This document shows positions 10,890 through 19,200 of a DNA stretch of 42,587 nt, piece after piece. Source of the DNA: Pseudomonadota bacterium (lineage in GTDB: Bacteria; Pseudomonadota; Gammaproteobacteria; JAKAQQ01); assembly GCA_021798795.1 (NCBI GenBank), contig JAJZBR010000008.1, positions 1 through 42,587 of the forward strand. The letters run 5' to 3'. Both the position numbers and the translations under genes were made by a program. Each line of letters begins with the position of its first letter. Positions within the stretch are counted from its first letter, which is position 1. The notes beneath the pieces are model-generated. The model made no database searches, had not been told where the DNA came from, and saw nothing but the letters and a program-made list of their open reading frames with translations.

Positions 10890-11456
10890 TCATCGATAGG
10901 ATCGCGCAAAAGCCGCAAGATCGTCCTGAATCTCGATACCATCGAGAGGCGTGCCCGTGAGACGCGCTCGTGTCTGGGCCCCATTTCCGGTGAGAACCAG
11001 AACCGGGCGTGCACCGGATCGTCTGGCAGCCTCGAGATCGCGGTAACTGTCACCTGCTGCCGGGATGTCGGCCAGAGAGACGCCATAATCCCTTGCGAAG
11101 CGCTGAAAGAGCCCGGGCCGGGGTTTGCGGCAGTCGCAGATTGCCTGAGGTGCGTGGGGGCAGTGATAGATCGCCTCGATCCGCCCGCCCGCCTCTGCGA
11201 CCGCATCGAGCATGCGTTGGTGGATCAAGTCGAGATCGGATTCCGTCATGAGTCCCCTTCCGATGGCGGACTGATTTGTGAGAACCACGACCCCAACCCG
11301 CTTGCGCGTAAGCGAAGCAATTGCTTCGAGGCTTCCCGGGAGCGGAATCCATTCGGCCGGCGATCGAATGTAGTCTCTTGAATCCACGTTGATGACTCCG
11401 TCGCGGTCGAGAATGACGAACCGATTGGGGTCGCCTGGTGCGCGCGCTGACGTCAT
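10890..11456 (-). CDS. gmhB: D-glycero-beta-D-manno-heptose-1,7-bisphosphate 7-phosphatase
   Basis: 188 residues of the HAD family: motif I DRDGVIN (D17 nucleophile, D19), motif II LTNQSAIGRG, the zinc loop CPHAPQAICDCRKP and motif IV AGDSYRDLEAA. It removes the 7-phosphate in ADP-heptose synthesis for the LPS core. The ATG overlaps the glyS stop by four bases (ATGA), and plsC follows 55 bases on, so glyQ-glyS-gmhB-plsC look like one operon. Confidence 0.95.
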   Translation of the reverse strand: MTSARAPGDPNRFVILDRDGVINVDSRDYIRSPAEWIPLPGSLEAIASLTRKRVGVVVLTNQSAIGRGLMTESDLDLIHQRMLDAVAEAGGRIEAIYHCPHAPQAICDCRKPRPGLFQRFARDYGVSLADIPAAGDSYRDLEAARRSGARPVLVLTGNGAQTRARLTGTPLDGIEIQDDLAAFARSYR

Positions 11457-13609
11457 GTGATCTCCCCTCCCTGTAGGCGTTCGAGGTCGGCGATCGAGCG
11501 GAGCAGATCCCGGGCACGCTCGAGGAGAGCGAGGCGTCTTTGGCGCAGGAGGCGATCTTCCGTGAGGATCAGGACGGAGTCAAAAAAGGCTGCAAGTGGC
11601 GCCTCGAGCGCGAGCAGATCCTCGAGCGCCGCTCGGTAATGACCCGCGGCGAGTGCGGTTTGCACTCGCGATTCGAGTGCGGCGAGTGCGGCCTCGAGCG
11701 CCGCTTCCACTGGCTCGAGCGTGAGGGGGGGAGGCGTATCGGCCGGAACCGGAGTATCCACTGGTCTTTTTTTAAGGAGATGTCCCACGCGCTTCATCAT
11801 CTGTGCGAGTGTCAGAAACTCGGGTCGCGGGCGGAGGGTGACGAGCGCATCCAGGCGGGCGCGAAAATCCCCGAGGGTTTCGGGTCGAAGGGCGGCAACG
11901 GCCTCGAATGCATCCAGTTTCCCGCCCTGCTCAAGATAGCGCGCGCGCAGTCGATCCAAAGTGAAATCGTAGAGCTCGGCAGCCAGTCGATCGATCGGCT
12001 GACCCGAATGAACGGATGCCGGATAGCCGGCCAAGGCGGTTTTAAAGAGGTCCACGAGCGGTGGGAGAGGTCCGGGCGCTTGAGCGTGAGAGGCTGGGTC
12101 CGATCGGTGATCGAGGATGCGGGCGATTCCTTGTGCGGCCCGGCGCAGTCCGAATGGATCACGCTGCCCGTTGGGTTTTTCGTCGATCAGGAAATACCCG
12201 GCCAGAAGGTCGGTCCGGAGCGCGAGTGAGAGCAGGCGTCCGAGCGTGGTTTCGGGGAGACCATCCTCAGCCGTAGCTGGCCGGTAAGCTTCGCGAAGTG
12301 CCTGGGTTGCCCCCGTCGGGGATCCCTGGGCCAGGGCGTAGTAGGCTCCGGCTTCGCCCGCAAGTTCCGGATACTCGCGTACGAGGGAGGTGGTGAGATC
12401 GCAGAGCACGAGCGATGCCGCCTCCTCAGCAAGTGCGGGATCCACTCCGAACGGCCGGGACCAGTGGTTGACCCAGCGGATCAGTCGCTCGCGACGCTCT
12501 CCGAGATGACCGAGGCGCTTGTCAAAGAGGATACCGGCAAGATCGCGAGCCCGGTCGGCGAGCGGGCGGAGTTGATCCTCCTCGAAGAAAAATAGCGCAT
12601 CCGCTAAGCGCGGCAGGATGACACGCTCCATCCCGGCGCGTACCCGGTTCACATCGGTGCTGGCCAAGTTCACGACACCTACGAATCCCGGCGCGAGATG
12701 TCGGGTGTGATCCGCGAGCGGGAAGACGCGCTGTTGCCCGCATAAAACGGCACGAATGACCGGATCGGGCAGTTTGAGGAACCGCTCCGGAAACCCTCCT
12801 GCAACCGCCTGCGGCCACTCCACGAGTGCGCTCACCTCTTGAAGGGTCGCTCCACTCGGAACCGGGTGCCATTCGGAGCGCCAGTTGCGGGCGCTTTCTA
12901 CGACAAGACTCCAGATCCGTTCGCGGAGCGCGGGGTCTTCGGGGCGCCCGAGCAGAACATAGGCATTGCGAAGCGCGGATTCGTATTCGTCAGGATGCGC
13001 AATCGTGACTGGAGCGGGGTGGTGGATCGGGTGACCCTGGGCGACGCGTCCGGTTGCCAGTCCGTAGACCTGTCCGGGGACGAGGCGCGTACCATGGAGC
13101 AGAAGGATCGAACGGATGGGCCGGACGAATGGAGGAGTTCCAGAAGCCCAGCGCATTTGCCGGTCGATGGGAATTTTCCTGAGGGCCTCCTCGAGGAGGG
13201 CAGGCAGTCGTTCTTCGAGACGGATCGGAGGTTCGGAGACCTGATAAACCAACCGGTCGGATTCGATCGTGAGTGCGGCGAGATCCACGCCCAGGCTGCG
13301 CGCAAATCCCAGGGCGGCGGGGCGTGGCTGACCTACGGAATCGAATGCTTGGGCGAGTGTCGGTCCACGCTGGATCCGGGTCAGACCGCTCCGCACACAG
13401 GCGACCGCTGGGATCCGAACGGCCAGGCGGCGTGGGGTATAAAACGCTTCAAGGGTTTTCTCCCCCGTGCCGATCCAGCGGTCTTCGGCGAGCCCCCCCC
13501 AGAGACAATCGGCAAAGCATCTCGCCAAGCCGGGTAAAAGCCGTGCGGGGAGTTCAAGCGTGCCGATCTCTGCGAGCAGCGTATCGGATGGGCAGGCATC
13601 GGCGCTCAT
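11453..13609 (-). CDS. glyS: Glycine--tRNA ligase subunit beta
   Basis: 718 residues, the larger subunit of the bacterial alpha2beta2 GlyRS. Recognisable segments are [16 protein letters not shown] at the N-terminus, the central [17 protein letters not shown] and [16 protein letters not shown], and a C-terminal DALR-like anticodon-binding helical region. It overlaps glyQ by four bases upstream and gmhB by four bases downstream. Both subunits are needed for activity. Confidence 0.97.
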   Translation of the reverse strand: MSADACPSDTLLAEIGTLELPARLLPGLARCFADCLWGGLAEDRWIGTGEKTLEAFYTPRRLAVRIPAVACVRSGLTRIQRGPTLAQAFDSVGQPRPAALGFARSLGVDLAALTIESDRLVYQVSEPPIRLEERLPALLEEALRKIPIDRQMRWASGTPPFVRPIRSILLLHGTRLVPGQVYGLATGRVAQGHPIHHPAPVTIAHPDEYESALRNAYVLLGRPEDPALRERIWSLVVESARNWRSEWHPVPSGATLQEVSALVEWPQAVAGGFPERFLKLPDPVIRAVLCGQQRVFPLADHTRHLAPGFVGVVNLASTDVNRVRAGMERVILPRLADALFFFEEDQLRPLADRARDLAGILFDKRLGHLGERRERLIRWVNHWSRPFGVDPALAEEAASLVLCDLTTSLVREYPELAGEAGAYYALAQGSPTGATQALREAYRPATAEDGLPETTLGRLLSLALRTDLLAGYFLIDEKPNGQRDPFGLRRAAQGIARILDHRSDPASHAQAPGPLPPLVDLFKTALAGYPASVHSGQPIDRLAAELYDFTLDRLRARYLEQGGKLDAFEAVAALRPETLGDFRARLDALVTLRPRPEFLTLAQMMKRVGHLLKKRPVDTPVPADTPPPLTLEPVEAALEAALAALESRVQTALAAGHYRAALEDLLALEAPLAAFFDSVLILTEDRLLRQRRLALLERARDLLRSIADLERLQGGEIT

Positions 13610-14466
13610 CGTGGGCGCTCCCGGTACGCGGCCGCGACCGCTTGGGCCAGTTTTCTAATCCGGAGGATATAACGCTGCCGCTCGCTCACCGAAACTGCGT
13701 GGCGTGCATCAAGCAGGTTAAAGACGTGCGAAGCTTCGATGACTTGTTCATAAGCCGGATGGAGGAGCCCCTGGCCGAGGAGTGCGGTCGCCTGTGTCTC
13801 GAGAGTTGCAAAACGTGAAGCGAGGGAGCCGGGATCCGTGGCTTCGAAGTTGAAGCGCGACATCTCGGCTTCGTTGGCCCGGAAGAGATCCCCATAGCGG
13901 ATCTCCCGATTGGCCGCTCCCCTGCCCCAGACCAGTTCATACATATCACCTGATCCAGAAAGGTACATGAGGAGTCGTTCGAGACCATAGGTGATCTCGC
14001 CCATCACCGGTTCACAGTCGAATCCGCCCATCTGTTGGAAAAAAGTGAACTGGGCCACTTCCATGCCATCGAGCCAGACCTCCCAGCCGAGCCCCCAGGC
14101 TCCGAGTGTGGGAGATTCCCAGTTGTCTTCGACAAAGCGGACATCGGCGGCATGCCGGTCGATACCGATCGCATCCAGAGAGGCCAGGAACCGGTCCTGG
14201 AAGTTTTCCGGAACCGGCTTCATCAAGACCTGGTATTGGAAATACTGTTGCCCGCGATTCGGGTTTTCCCCGTAGCGCCCATCCTGAGGGCGCCTGCAGG
14301 GCTGGAGGAATGCGGCATTCCACGGCTGGTCATCGAGCGCCCTGAGGAAAGTTGCGGGGTGGAATGTGGCTGCACCCATCGGCAGGTCATAAGACGGGAT
14401 CCAAAGACACCCCTGGCCGGTCCAGAACTGGTTGAGGCTGAAAACCATGTCTTGGAAGGCGGCCAT
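13606..14466 (-). CDS. glyQ: Glycine--tRNA ligase subunit alpha
   Basis: 286 residues from the ATG at 14466 ([15 protein letters not shown]), the start that best matches homologues (...TFQDLILALQ). An ATG at 14514 would give 302 residues and cannot be excluded; neither has a strong ribosome-binding site. Class II catalytic features include [40 protein letters not shown] and [14 protein letters not shown]. It catalyses glycyl-adenylate formation. An NtrC-like site and the glnA promoter lie just upstream on the other strand. Confidence 0.95.
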   Translation of the reverse strand: MAAFQDMVFSLNQFWTGQGCLWIPSYDLPMGAATFHPATFLRALDDQPWNAAFLQPCRRPQDGRYGENPNRGQQYFQYQVLMKPVPENFQDRFLASLDAIGIDRHAADVRFVEDNWESPTLGAWGLGWEVWLDGMEVAQFTFFQQMGGFDCEPVMGEITYGLERLLMYLSGSGDMYELVWGRGAANREIRYGDLFRANEAEMSRFNFEATDPGSLASRFATLETQATALLGQGLLHPAYEQVIEASHVFNLLDARHAVSVSERQRYILRIRKLAQAVAAAYRERPR

Positions 14467-14525
14467 GACGGCATTGACCTGGGGAACTGGCGTGCAAAGT
14501 ATACCGCGTTCCATTGTGAACGCTC

Positions 14526-14544
14526 TTGCACCAAGTCGGTGCAA
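14526..14544. promoter_or_regulatory. NtrC-binding site upstream of glnA
   Basis: TTGCACCAAGTCGGTGCAA: a perfect inverted repeat TTGCACC-N5-GGTGCAA that matches the known NtrC site TGCACC-N5-GGTGCA. It lies about 75 bases upstream of a sigma54 promoter, the usual enhancer position. It is also close to the glyQ start, so it may affect glyQ expression. Confidence 0.8.
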
Positions 14545-14581
14545 GGCGATCTCGGCCCAAACCTGGCCTGTACCAGTCTTC

Positions 14582-14598
14582 CCTCGATTCTTTCGAGG
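14582..14598. repeat. Inverted repeat between NtrC site and sigma54 promoter
   Basis: CCTCGA-TTCTT-TCGAGG, 6-bp arms with a five-base centre, in the 73 bases between the NtrC site and the -24 element. It might be a second regulator site or a structural element; the motif is not recognised. Confidence 0.4.
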
Positions 14599-14617
14599 AA
14601 TCGGTGACCGCTGCATC

Positions 14618-14633
14618 TGGCACGGATCCTGCA
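14618..14633 (+). promoter_or_regulatory. Sigma54 (RpoN) promoter of glnA
   Basis: TGGCACGGATCCTGCA: GG of the -24 element and GC of the -12 element are exactly ten bases apart, and the match to TGGCACG-N4-TTGCA has one mismatch. It lies 61 bases before the glnA ATG. Together with the NtrC site it predicts induction under nitrogen limitation. Confidence 0.85.
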
Positions 14634-14694
14634 CACTCTGGAGTATGACCCTCCTCTTTCCACCTGCTCCGATTTGCCCTTTGGAGATGACCCC

Positions 14695-16104
14695 ATGACA
14701 CCCCGAGAAACCTTGGACTGGCTCGCCCGGAATGAAGTCCGCTATATCGATCTCAGATTCACCGACACGCGCGGCAAGGAACAGCATGTGACGCTCCCTG
14801 CCACGGTAGTCGGCGAAGCTTTTTTCGAGGATGGGAAAATGTTCGACGGATCTTCCATCTCGGGTTGGCGCGGCATCCAGGATTCCGACATGATTCTCAT
14901 GCCGGATGCGGACAGTGCGGTTCTCGATCTGTTCCGATCTGAACCCACGGCCATTTTCCGTACCGATGTGTACGAACCGGCCACGCGCAAGCCGTACGGG
15001 CGCGATCCGCGTTCACTCGCGAAACGTGCCGAGAGTTACCTCCAGGACAGTGGGATCGCAGATGCGGTCATGATCGGGCCGGAAAACGAGTTTTTCATCT
15101 TTGACAGTGTCCGCTGGGATCATCAGCTGAACGGAGCGTTTTATGAAATTGATTCCCTCGAAGGTTCCTGGAACTCCGGGAGCGAAGGAGAGCGGGGCAA
15201 CAGGGGTCACCGGCCGCCCGTCAAGGGGGGGTATTTCCCGGTGCCCCCAGTGGATTCACTCCATGACATCCGCTCCGAGATCTCGAGTGCGCTGACTGCT
15301 TTCGGGCTCAAGGTCGAAGTCCACCATCATGAGGTCGCGACCGCGGGGCAGTGCGAGATCGGTGTCGGGTTCAATGGTCTCGTGCGCAAAGCGGACGAAG
15401 TGCAACTCTTCAAATACGTGGTGATGAATGTTGCCGCGCGCCACGACAAGACAGCGACCTTCATGCCCAAGCCACTGGTTGGTGACAACGGGAGTGGCAT
15501 GCACGTCCATACTTCACTTGTGAAGGGAGGGCAGAACCTTTTCACCGGCAAGGGTTATGCCGGTCTTTCCGATCTCGCTCTCCACTTCGTGGGCGGCATC
15601 ATCCACCATGCAAAAGCGCTCAATGCCCTGACCAATGCCTCAACCAATAGTTACCGGAGACTCGTACCGGGATTTGAGGCTCCCGTCAAGCTGGCCTACT
15701 CAGCACGCAACCGCTCGGCAGCGATTCGTATTCCCTTTACCCAGAATCCCAAGGGACGCCGGGTTGAAATCCGGTTTCCGGACAGCACGGCGAATCCCTA
15801 TCTCGCCTTCGCGGCTCTCCTCATGGCCGGTATCGACGGAATCCAGCACCAGCGCCACCCCGGTGAGCCCCAGGACCGGGATCTTTACACACTCTCCCCT
15901 GAAGAGGACCGGAAGATTCCCCAAGTGGCCTATTCGCTCGAGGAGGCACTCAGCGCACTCGAGCGCGATCATGATTTTCTACTTGCTGGCGGAGTTTTCA
16001 GCGAGGACCTGATCCAGGCGTACCTCGGAGTCAAATACGAGGAGCTCACCCGGGTCCGCATGTGTACCCACCCGATCGAGTTCGAGCTTTATTATTCGCT
16101 CTGA
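14695..16104 (+). CDS. glnA: Type I glutamine synthetase
   Basis: 469 residues from the ATG at 14695, with GGAG nine bases upstream; the same length as E. coli GlnA. Conserved blocks are [26 protein letters not shown], the substrate loop [11 protein letters not shown] and [10 protein letters not shown]. The adenylylation loop DLYTLSPEE places Tyr398 at the site modified by GlnE in GSI-beta enzymes. It makes glutamine from glutamate, ammonia and ATP. It stands alone; glnL/glnG (ntrBC) and glnK are not nearby. Expression is predicted to be sigma54/NtrC-dependent. Confidence 0.98.
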   Translation: MTPRETLDWLARNEVRYIDLRFTDTRGKEQHVTLPATVVGEAFFEDGKMFDGSSISGWRGIQDSDMILMPDADSAVLDLFRSEPTAIFRTDVYEPATRKPYGRDPRSLAKRAESYLQDSGIADAVMIGPENEFFIFDSVRWDHQLNGAFYEIDSLEGSWNSGSEGERGNRGHRPPVKGGYFPVPPVDSLHDIRSEISSALTAFGLKVEVHHHEVATAGQCEIGVGFNGLVRKADEVQLFKYVVMNVAARHDKTATFMPKPLVGDNGSGMHVHTSLVKGGQNLFTGKGYAGLSDLALHFVGGIIHHAKALNALTNASTNSYRRLVPGFEAPVKLAYSARNRSAAIRIPFTQNPKGRRVEIRFPDSTANPYLAFAALLMAGIDGIQHQRHPGEPQDRDLYTLSPEEDRKIPQVAYSLEEALSALERDHDFLLAGGVFSEDLIQAYLGVKYEELTRVRMCTHPIEFELYYSL

Positions 16105-16133
16105 CGATCGGAGCGCGCCATACCGCCCGGGTG

Positions 16134-16364
16134 TTCCGCGAGTGCCTCACCCGAATGGAGCGGCAGGTCATCCGTCCGGTGCTCCTCATCGTCGATGGCC
16201 CTCCTGCGCACAGGGAACGTGTGATCAAGGCCAGGCCAGCGCCACCCGCGTACCTGCAGCGAACTCCGACGCACCCTGCGCGGTTACCTGCGTCGCGCCA
16301 GTGGCCACCCCACATCGTCCGCCGCTTCTTTCAGGAAGAGCATGTGCACTATGCGGCGGCGTAA
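16134..16364 (+). pseudogene. IS630-family transposase remnant (C-terminal part)
   Basis: The reading frame shows FRECLTRMERQVIRPVLLIV followed by DGPPAHRERVI, the middle DDE-domain segment of IS630 transposases with its second catalytic Asp, and ends in IVRRFFQEEHVHYAAA, the typical C-terminus. The piece LRGYLRRASGHP just before the end lies in another frame, so there is a frameshift. The stretch that should hold PPYSPELNP and the catalytic Glu is missing. The fragment starts 30 bases after the glnA stop and cannot be active. Confidence 0.7.
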
Positions 16365-16554
16365 TCCTGTCAGCTATTTATGGTTCCCTGTAATCGCGCC
16401 ATTTATTTTTCGATAAGTCAAACCTAGCCTAGAAAGCTCACTCTTCCCCACCCAGATGGACCTACGCAGGAGGGAGTCGCCGCCCCGTTCGGTGCGAGCC
16501 ATGGGACCCAAAGGAAAGGGGTACCACTCAGGAAAGAGGTCGACTGGGATGCCG
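16365..16554. other. Non-coding stretch after the IS630 remnant
   Basis: With the remnant this makes a 450-base stretch without an intact gene between glnA and the MerR-type gene. The first 60 bases are AT-rich (…TATTTATGGTTCCCTG…), unlike the surroundings, and could hold the end of the lost insertion sequence. I found no clear inverted terminal repeat, terminator or small ORF. Confidence 0.4.
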
Positions 16555-17355
16555 CTATGGTTCCTGACGTGCCGCTTGGATGCGAATGGCTTCCACCAGG
16601 CAGGAAGTGAGACCTGGGCCGTACCGGTCGATGGTCTTTCGGAAACGTGGATCGGATTCATAAAGAGCGGTCAGGGCAAGATGCTGTTTGGGGCTGCAAG
16701 GATAAAACCAGCGGTCGATGAACAGTCGATGGCGCTCGGCAAGATCCAGCACCGGCTGGCTATCGGAATGCTGGCTGGCTTGGAGCGCTTGGGACAGTTC
16801 GGAGAAGATCGCATCCTGCTCGGACTTGATGGCCTGCCATTCGCTTAGGGTATAACAGCGCGTGCGGTCCAGTGAGATCCGCCAGACATCGGTGGCGCCC
16901 CACCGCTTTTCGGCTTCGGATGCGAACCGAGCGGGGTCAAATCCGCGAAAGAGGGTCTGCAGTGTCGCATTGGAAATCGGCGCTGTATCTGGTTCTCCAA
17001 GTATGGAGAGTGCACGATCAACGGCCGCGAGCATCGCCTCCGACTGCGCGGTACGCCGTGTGAGTTCCTCGCGCAGCTTGTGGAGTGCTGCGCGCCGGTC
17101 GTAGCCTGGGGTTTCGAATGACCGCCTGATGTCCTCGAGCGGGAATCCCAGTTCACGCTGGATCAGGATTTGCTGGAGTTTGAAGATGTCCTCCTCTGAA
17201 TAGAGGCGATAGCCCGCTCGACTCCGTTCCTGAGGGTTCAGCAGACCGATCTCGTCGTAATAATGAAGGGTCCGTATCGATACACCCGTCAGGATGGAGA
17301 CCGCACGAACCCGGCGTAAGCGTCTGGGCGTGGGGGGTAGGCGGTTTTCACGCAT
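16555..17355 (-). CDS. MerR-family transcriptional regulator with TipAS effector domain
   Basis: 266 residues. The N-terminal winged helix-turn-helix is a classical MerR domain (RAVSILTGVSIRTLHYYDE, then RAGYRLYSEEDIFKLQQI; about residues 17-85). A coiled-coil dimerisation helix follows. The C-terminal half (about 145-262) has TipAS features: AEKRWGATDVWRISLDR, LAERHRLFIDRWFYPCS and DPRFRKTIDRYGPGLTSCL. TipAL-type regulators bind thiopeptides or other hydrophobic ligands. It lies 26 bases after a VOC-fold gene in the same operon, and the operon promoter has MerR-type geometry, so it probably controls its own transcription. Confidence 0.88.
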   Translation of the reverse strand: MRENRLPPTPRRLRRVRAVSILTGVSIRTLHYYDEIGLLNPQERSRAGYRLYSEEDIFKLQQILIQRELGFPLEDIRRSFETPGYDRRAALHKLREELTRRTAQSEAMLAAVDRALSILGEPDTAPISNATLQTLFRGFDPARFASEAEKRWGATDVWRISLDRTRCYTLSEWQAIKSEQDAIFSELSQALQASQHSDSQPVLDLAERHRLFIDRWFYPCSPKQHLALTALYESDPRFRKTIDRYGPGLTSCLVEAIRIQAARQEP

Positions 17356-17381
17356 AAGTCTATTCTCGCTGAAACGAGTTG

Positions 17382-17894
17382 TCAGGGTCGACGGGCTGTG
17401 GCAAGCCAGACCTTGGTGCGGGCCTGTATCTCGGGATCCGATTCAATCGTGCGGGAAGTGAATACGATCCGGTGTCCGACAGGGTCGGTGACGCGAAGCT
17501 CGCAGGTATTCCACGGGGTAGTGACGGGTCCGGAAACAGCAGTTGTCCCGGGTTTGGCTGCTTGCTTGATGCGTTCGGCAAGCCCTTCCAGTTCGCCATC
17601 CGCATCGAAATAGAGCAGGGGTCCAAAGGAGGTCGGCGTCTGCTCGCTCGAGGTCGGAACGATGAGCAGATCTTGGAATTTGTGGCGGCGAAGGTGAAAG
17701 GCCGGACCGATCTGGAGTACCGCAAACCCGAGCGCGTCCTCGTACCACCGTGTGAGCCCTACGGGGTCGGATGCAGCAAGAAGGGCAAAGAACGGCATGG
17801 GATAGATCTCGAATCCGTAGCAATCACCGAGCGTCGGCGGATCGTGAGGATGGAGTGTGGGTGAGTTCGATTCAGGCAAGCGTGGATCGGGCAT
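17382..17894 (-). CDS. VOC-family (glyoxalase/bleomycin-resistance fold) protein
   Basis: 170 residues from the ATG at 17894, chosen because GAGGGA precedes it; an in-frame ATG at 17939 would overlap the promoter. The body resembles one VOC module pair: FFALLAASDPVGLTRWYEDALGF, then FHLRRHKFQDLLIVP, LLYFDADGELEGLAERI and LRVTDPVGHRIVFTSR. Such proteins are metal-dependent isomerases or dioxygenases or drug-binding proteins; the substrate cannot be told. It is the first gene of a two-gene operon with a TipA-like regulator, which suggests a detoxification or binding role for the ligand sensed by the regulator. Confidence 0.75.
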   Translation of the reverse strand: MPDPRLPESNSPTLHPHDPPTLGDCYGFEIYPMPFFALLAASDPVGLTRWYEDALGFAVLQIGPAFHLRRHKFQDLLIVPTSSEQTPTSFGPLLYFDADGELEGLAERIKQAAKPGTTAVSGPVTTPWNTCELRVTDPVGHRIVFTSRTIESDPEIQARTKVWLATARRP

Positions 17895-17924
17895 GGGAAT
17901 CCCTCGTTGGGTTGGATTCGAGCC

Positions 17925-17955
17925 AGTATCCAGCCTCACGTTACGGGAGAGTCAA
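17925..17955 (-). promoter_or_regulatory. MerR-type promoter and operator of the VOC/TipA-like operon
   Basis: Minus strand: -35 TTGACT (17955-17950), a 19-base spacer, -10 GATACT (17930-17925). The long spacer holds an imperfect dyad, CTC-A-CGT-T-ACG-G-GAG (17935-17949). A 19-base spacer with a central dyad is the hallmark of promoters activated by MerR-family regulators through DNA distortion. Confidence 0.72.
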
Positions 17956-18158
17956 GCCGCACCCTTACCCATCAGAGCGCCGCTCGCTGTCCTCCAAGGC
18001 TTCCCGGCAGCGCGGCAAACAGACCCATCGGGCCATCGCAGGCGGCGGGGCGGTCTCAGCAATCCGCTTCGGTACGAAACCAGTCGTCCATTCCCCGAAA
18101 GGTGCGCGGAGATTCTAGACCAGGGATCAGGCTTGGCTCAAAGGAATATCCATTCAGT

Positions 18159-18824
18159 TTAAGCACCCGGGTTTGTGGGCGGGAATCCCTCGATTCGCTT
18201 GTAGAGGACATAGGAGTAGAGAACCGAGACGAGGGAGGGGATGAGTAGGGTCGCGATGATGGCTACGGGTTGCGAGACGTGCAGCAAGGCCTCGATGATC
18301 AGGGCGAGACCGGCGAGAACGAAGAGCCACCCGCCGAGACGGTTGGTGCGGGCCCAGACTTCATCGCTCGCAAGTGTCCAGGGCGTGCGGATGCCCAGAA
18401 AGAAGTTTTTGGTGAACTTGCCCATGTAGTTGCCCAGAATGACGAAGAGAATGCCGATCGAAATCGGCACCACGAGGGCGATAGGGATCGGACGACCGTC
18501 TGCAGCGAGGAGGCCCGCGACCGTCAGAACGAAAAGCAGTCCGAGCAGGACGAGCTCGATCGTTCCATAGACGGCCTGGAAAGGTTCCAGGCGAAATCCC
18601 CGCGGGGAGAGTCGCGGCAGGGACCAGAATACGATCCAGATTCCGAGAAGCATGATGGGGCCGATCAAGGCACCCCAGGGTTTCGGGGTATAACCATTCA
18701 CCCCACCGCCGGGTCCGAAGTGGGTCGGAACCGGGTTGGGAAGGCTGGGGTAGATCCAGAGGGCAAAGGCGAAGGCGATCACGACGAGCGCAAAGCCCGC
18801 CAGGTTGGCACGTTTGAAGGTCAT
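18159..18824 (-). CDS. SdpI-family integral membrane protein (DUF1648 domain)
   Basis: 221 residues with about six membrane helices. The N-terminal helix runs into the DUF1648 signature LPNPVPTHFGPGGGVNGYTPKP, and the C-terminal half has the SdpI hallmark NYMGKFTKNFFLGIRTPWTL followed by VWARTNRLGGWLFVLAGL. In Bacillus subtilis, SdpI is the immunity protein against the SdpC toxin and controls the SdpR repressor. Here it lies six bases after an ArsR-type repressor gene, the same pairing. No SdpC-like toxin gene is seen. The start follows AGGAG. Confidence 0.87.
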   Translation of the reverse strand: MTFKRANLAGFALVVIAFAFALWIYPSLPNPVPTHFGPGGGVNGYTPKPWGALIGPIMLLGIWIVFWSLPRLSPRGFRLEPFQAVYGTIELVLLGLLFVLTVAGLLAADGRPIPIALVVPISIGILFVILGNYMGKFTKNFFLGIRTPWTLASDEVWARTNRLGGWLFVLAGLALIIEALLHVSQPVAIIATLLIPSLVSVLYSYVLYKRIEGFPPTNPGA

Positions 18825-18829
18825 GGTTT

Positions 18830-19102
18830 CTATCTCCTCGTGAGGGGGAAAAGGTCCAGCACCATGCGCGAGACATCCTCCAAGACGGTGCTGTTCAGGG
18901 AATAAACGATATGGTGTCCTCGCCGCTCGGTGCGGACCAGGTCGGCTGCCTTCAGGATGGAAAAGTGATGCGAGAGCGAGGCGGCCGTGAACGCGAAGAG
19001 TGCCCCGATTTCGCCCGCGGTCATCGAACCTTTCTGAAGCGCCTTGAGAATACGTCGGCGGTTCGGGTCAGCCAGCGCGCGGAAGAGATCCTGCTGTTTC
19101 AT
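18830..19102 (-). CDS. ArsR/SmtB-family repressor (SdpR-like)
   Basis: 90 residues, a minimal winged-helix ArsR protein: LFRALADPNRRRILKALQKG, the recognition region SLSHHFSILKAADLVRTER, and a beta-wing RGHHIVYSLNSTVLED. It has no cysteine, so it is not a thiol-type metal sensor. It is the first gene of the pair with the SdpI-like protein and most likely represses it through the inverted repeat inside its own promoter. Confidence 0.87.
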   Translation of the reverse strand: MKQQDLFRALADPNRRRILKALQKGSMTAGEIGALFAFTAASLSHHFSILKAADLVRTERRGHHIVYSLNSTVLEDVSRMVLDLFPLTRR

Positions 19103-19110
19103 GGGAATTA

Positions 19111-19139
19111 AACTTAGACGATTATCTAAATATTGTCAA
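19111..19139 (-). promoter_or_regulatory. Promoter and operator of the SdpR/SdpI-like operon
   Basis: Minus strand: consensus -35 TTGACA (19139-19134), 17-base spacer, weak -10 TAAGTT (19116-19111). An inverted repeat TTAGA-N6-TCTAA (19114-19129) fills the spacer and reaches into the -10. This is where a dimeric repressor would block RNA polymerase. The stretch is clearly AT-richer than its surroundings. Confidence 0.6.
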
Positions 19140-19200
19140 GCCGCTTACACTTGGGGGTGGCGCACGACGACTTTCTGCACCGGATTACATATGGAAATAA

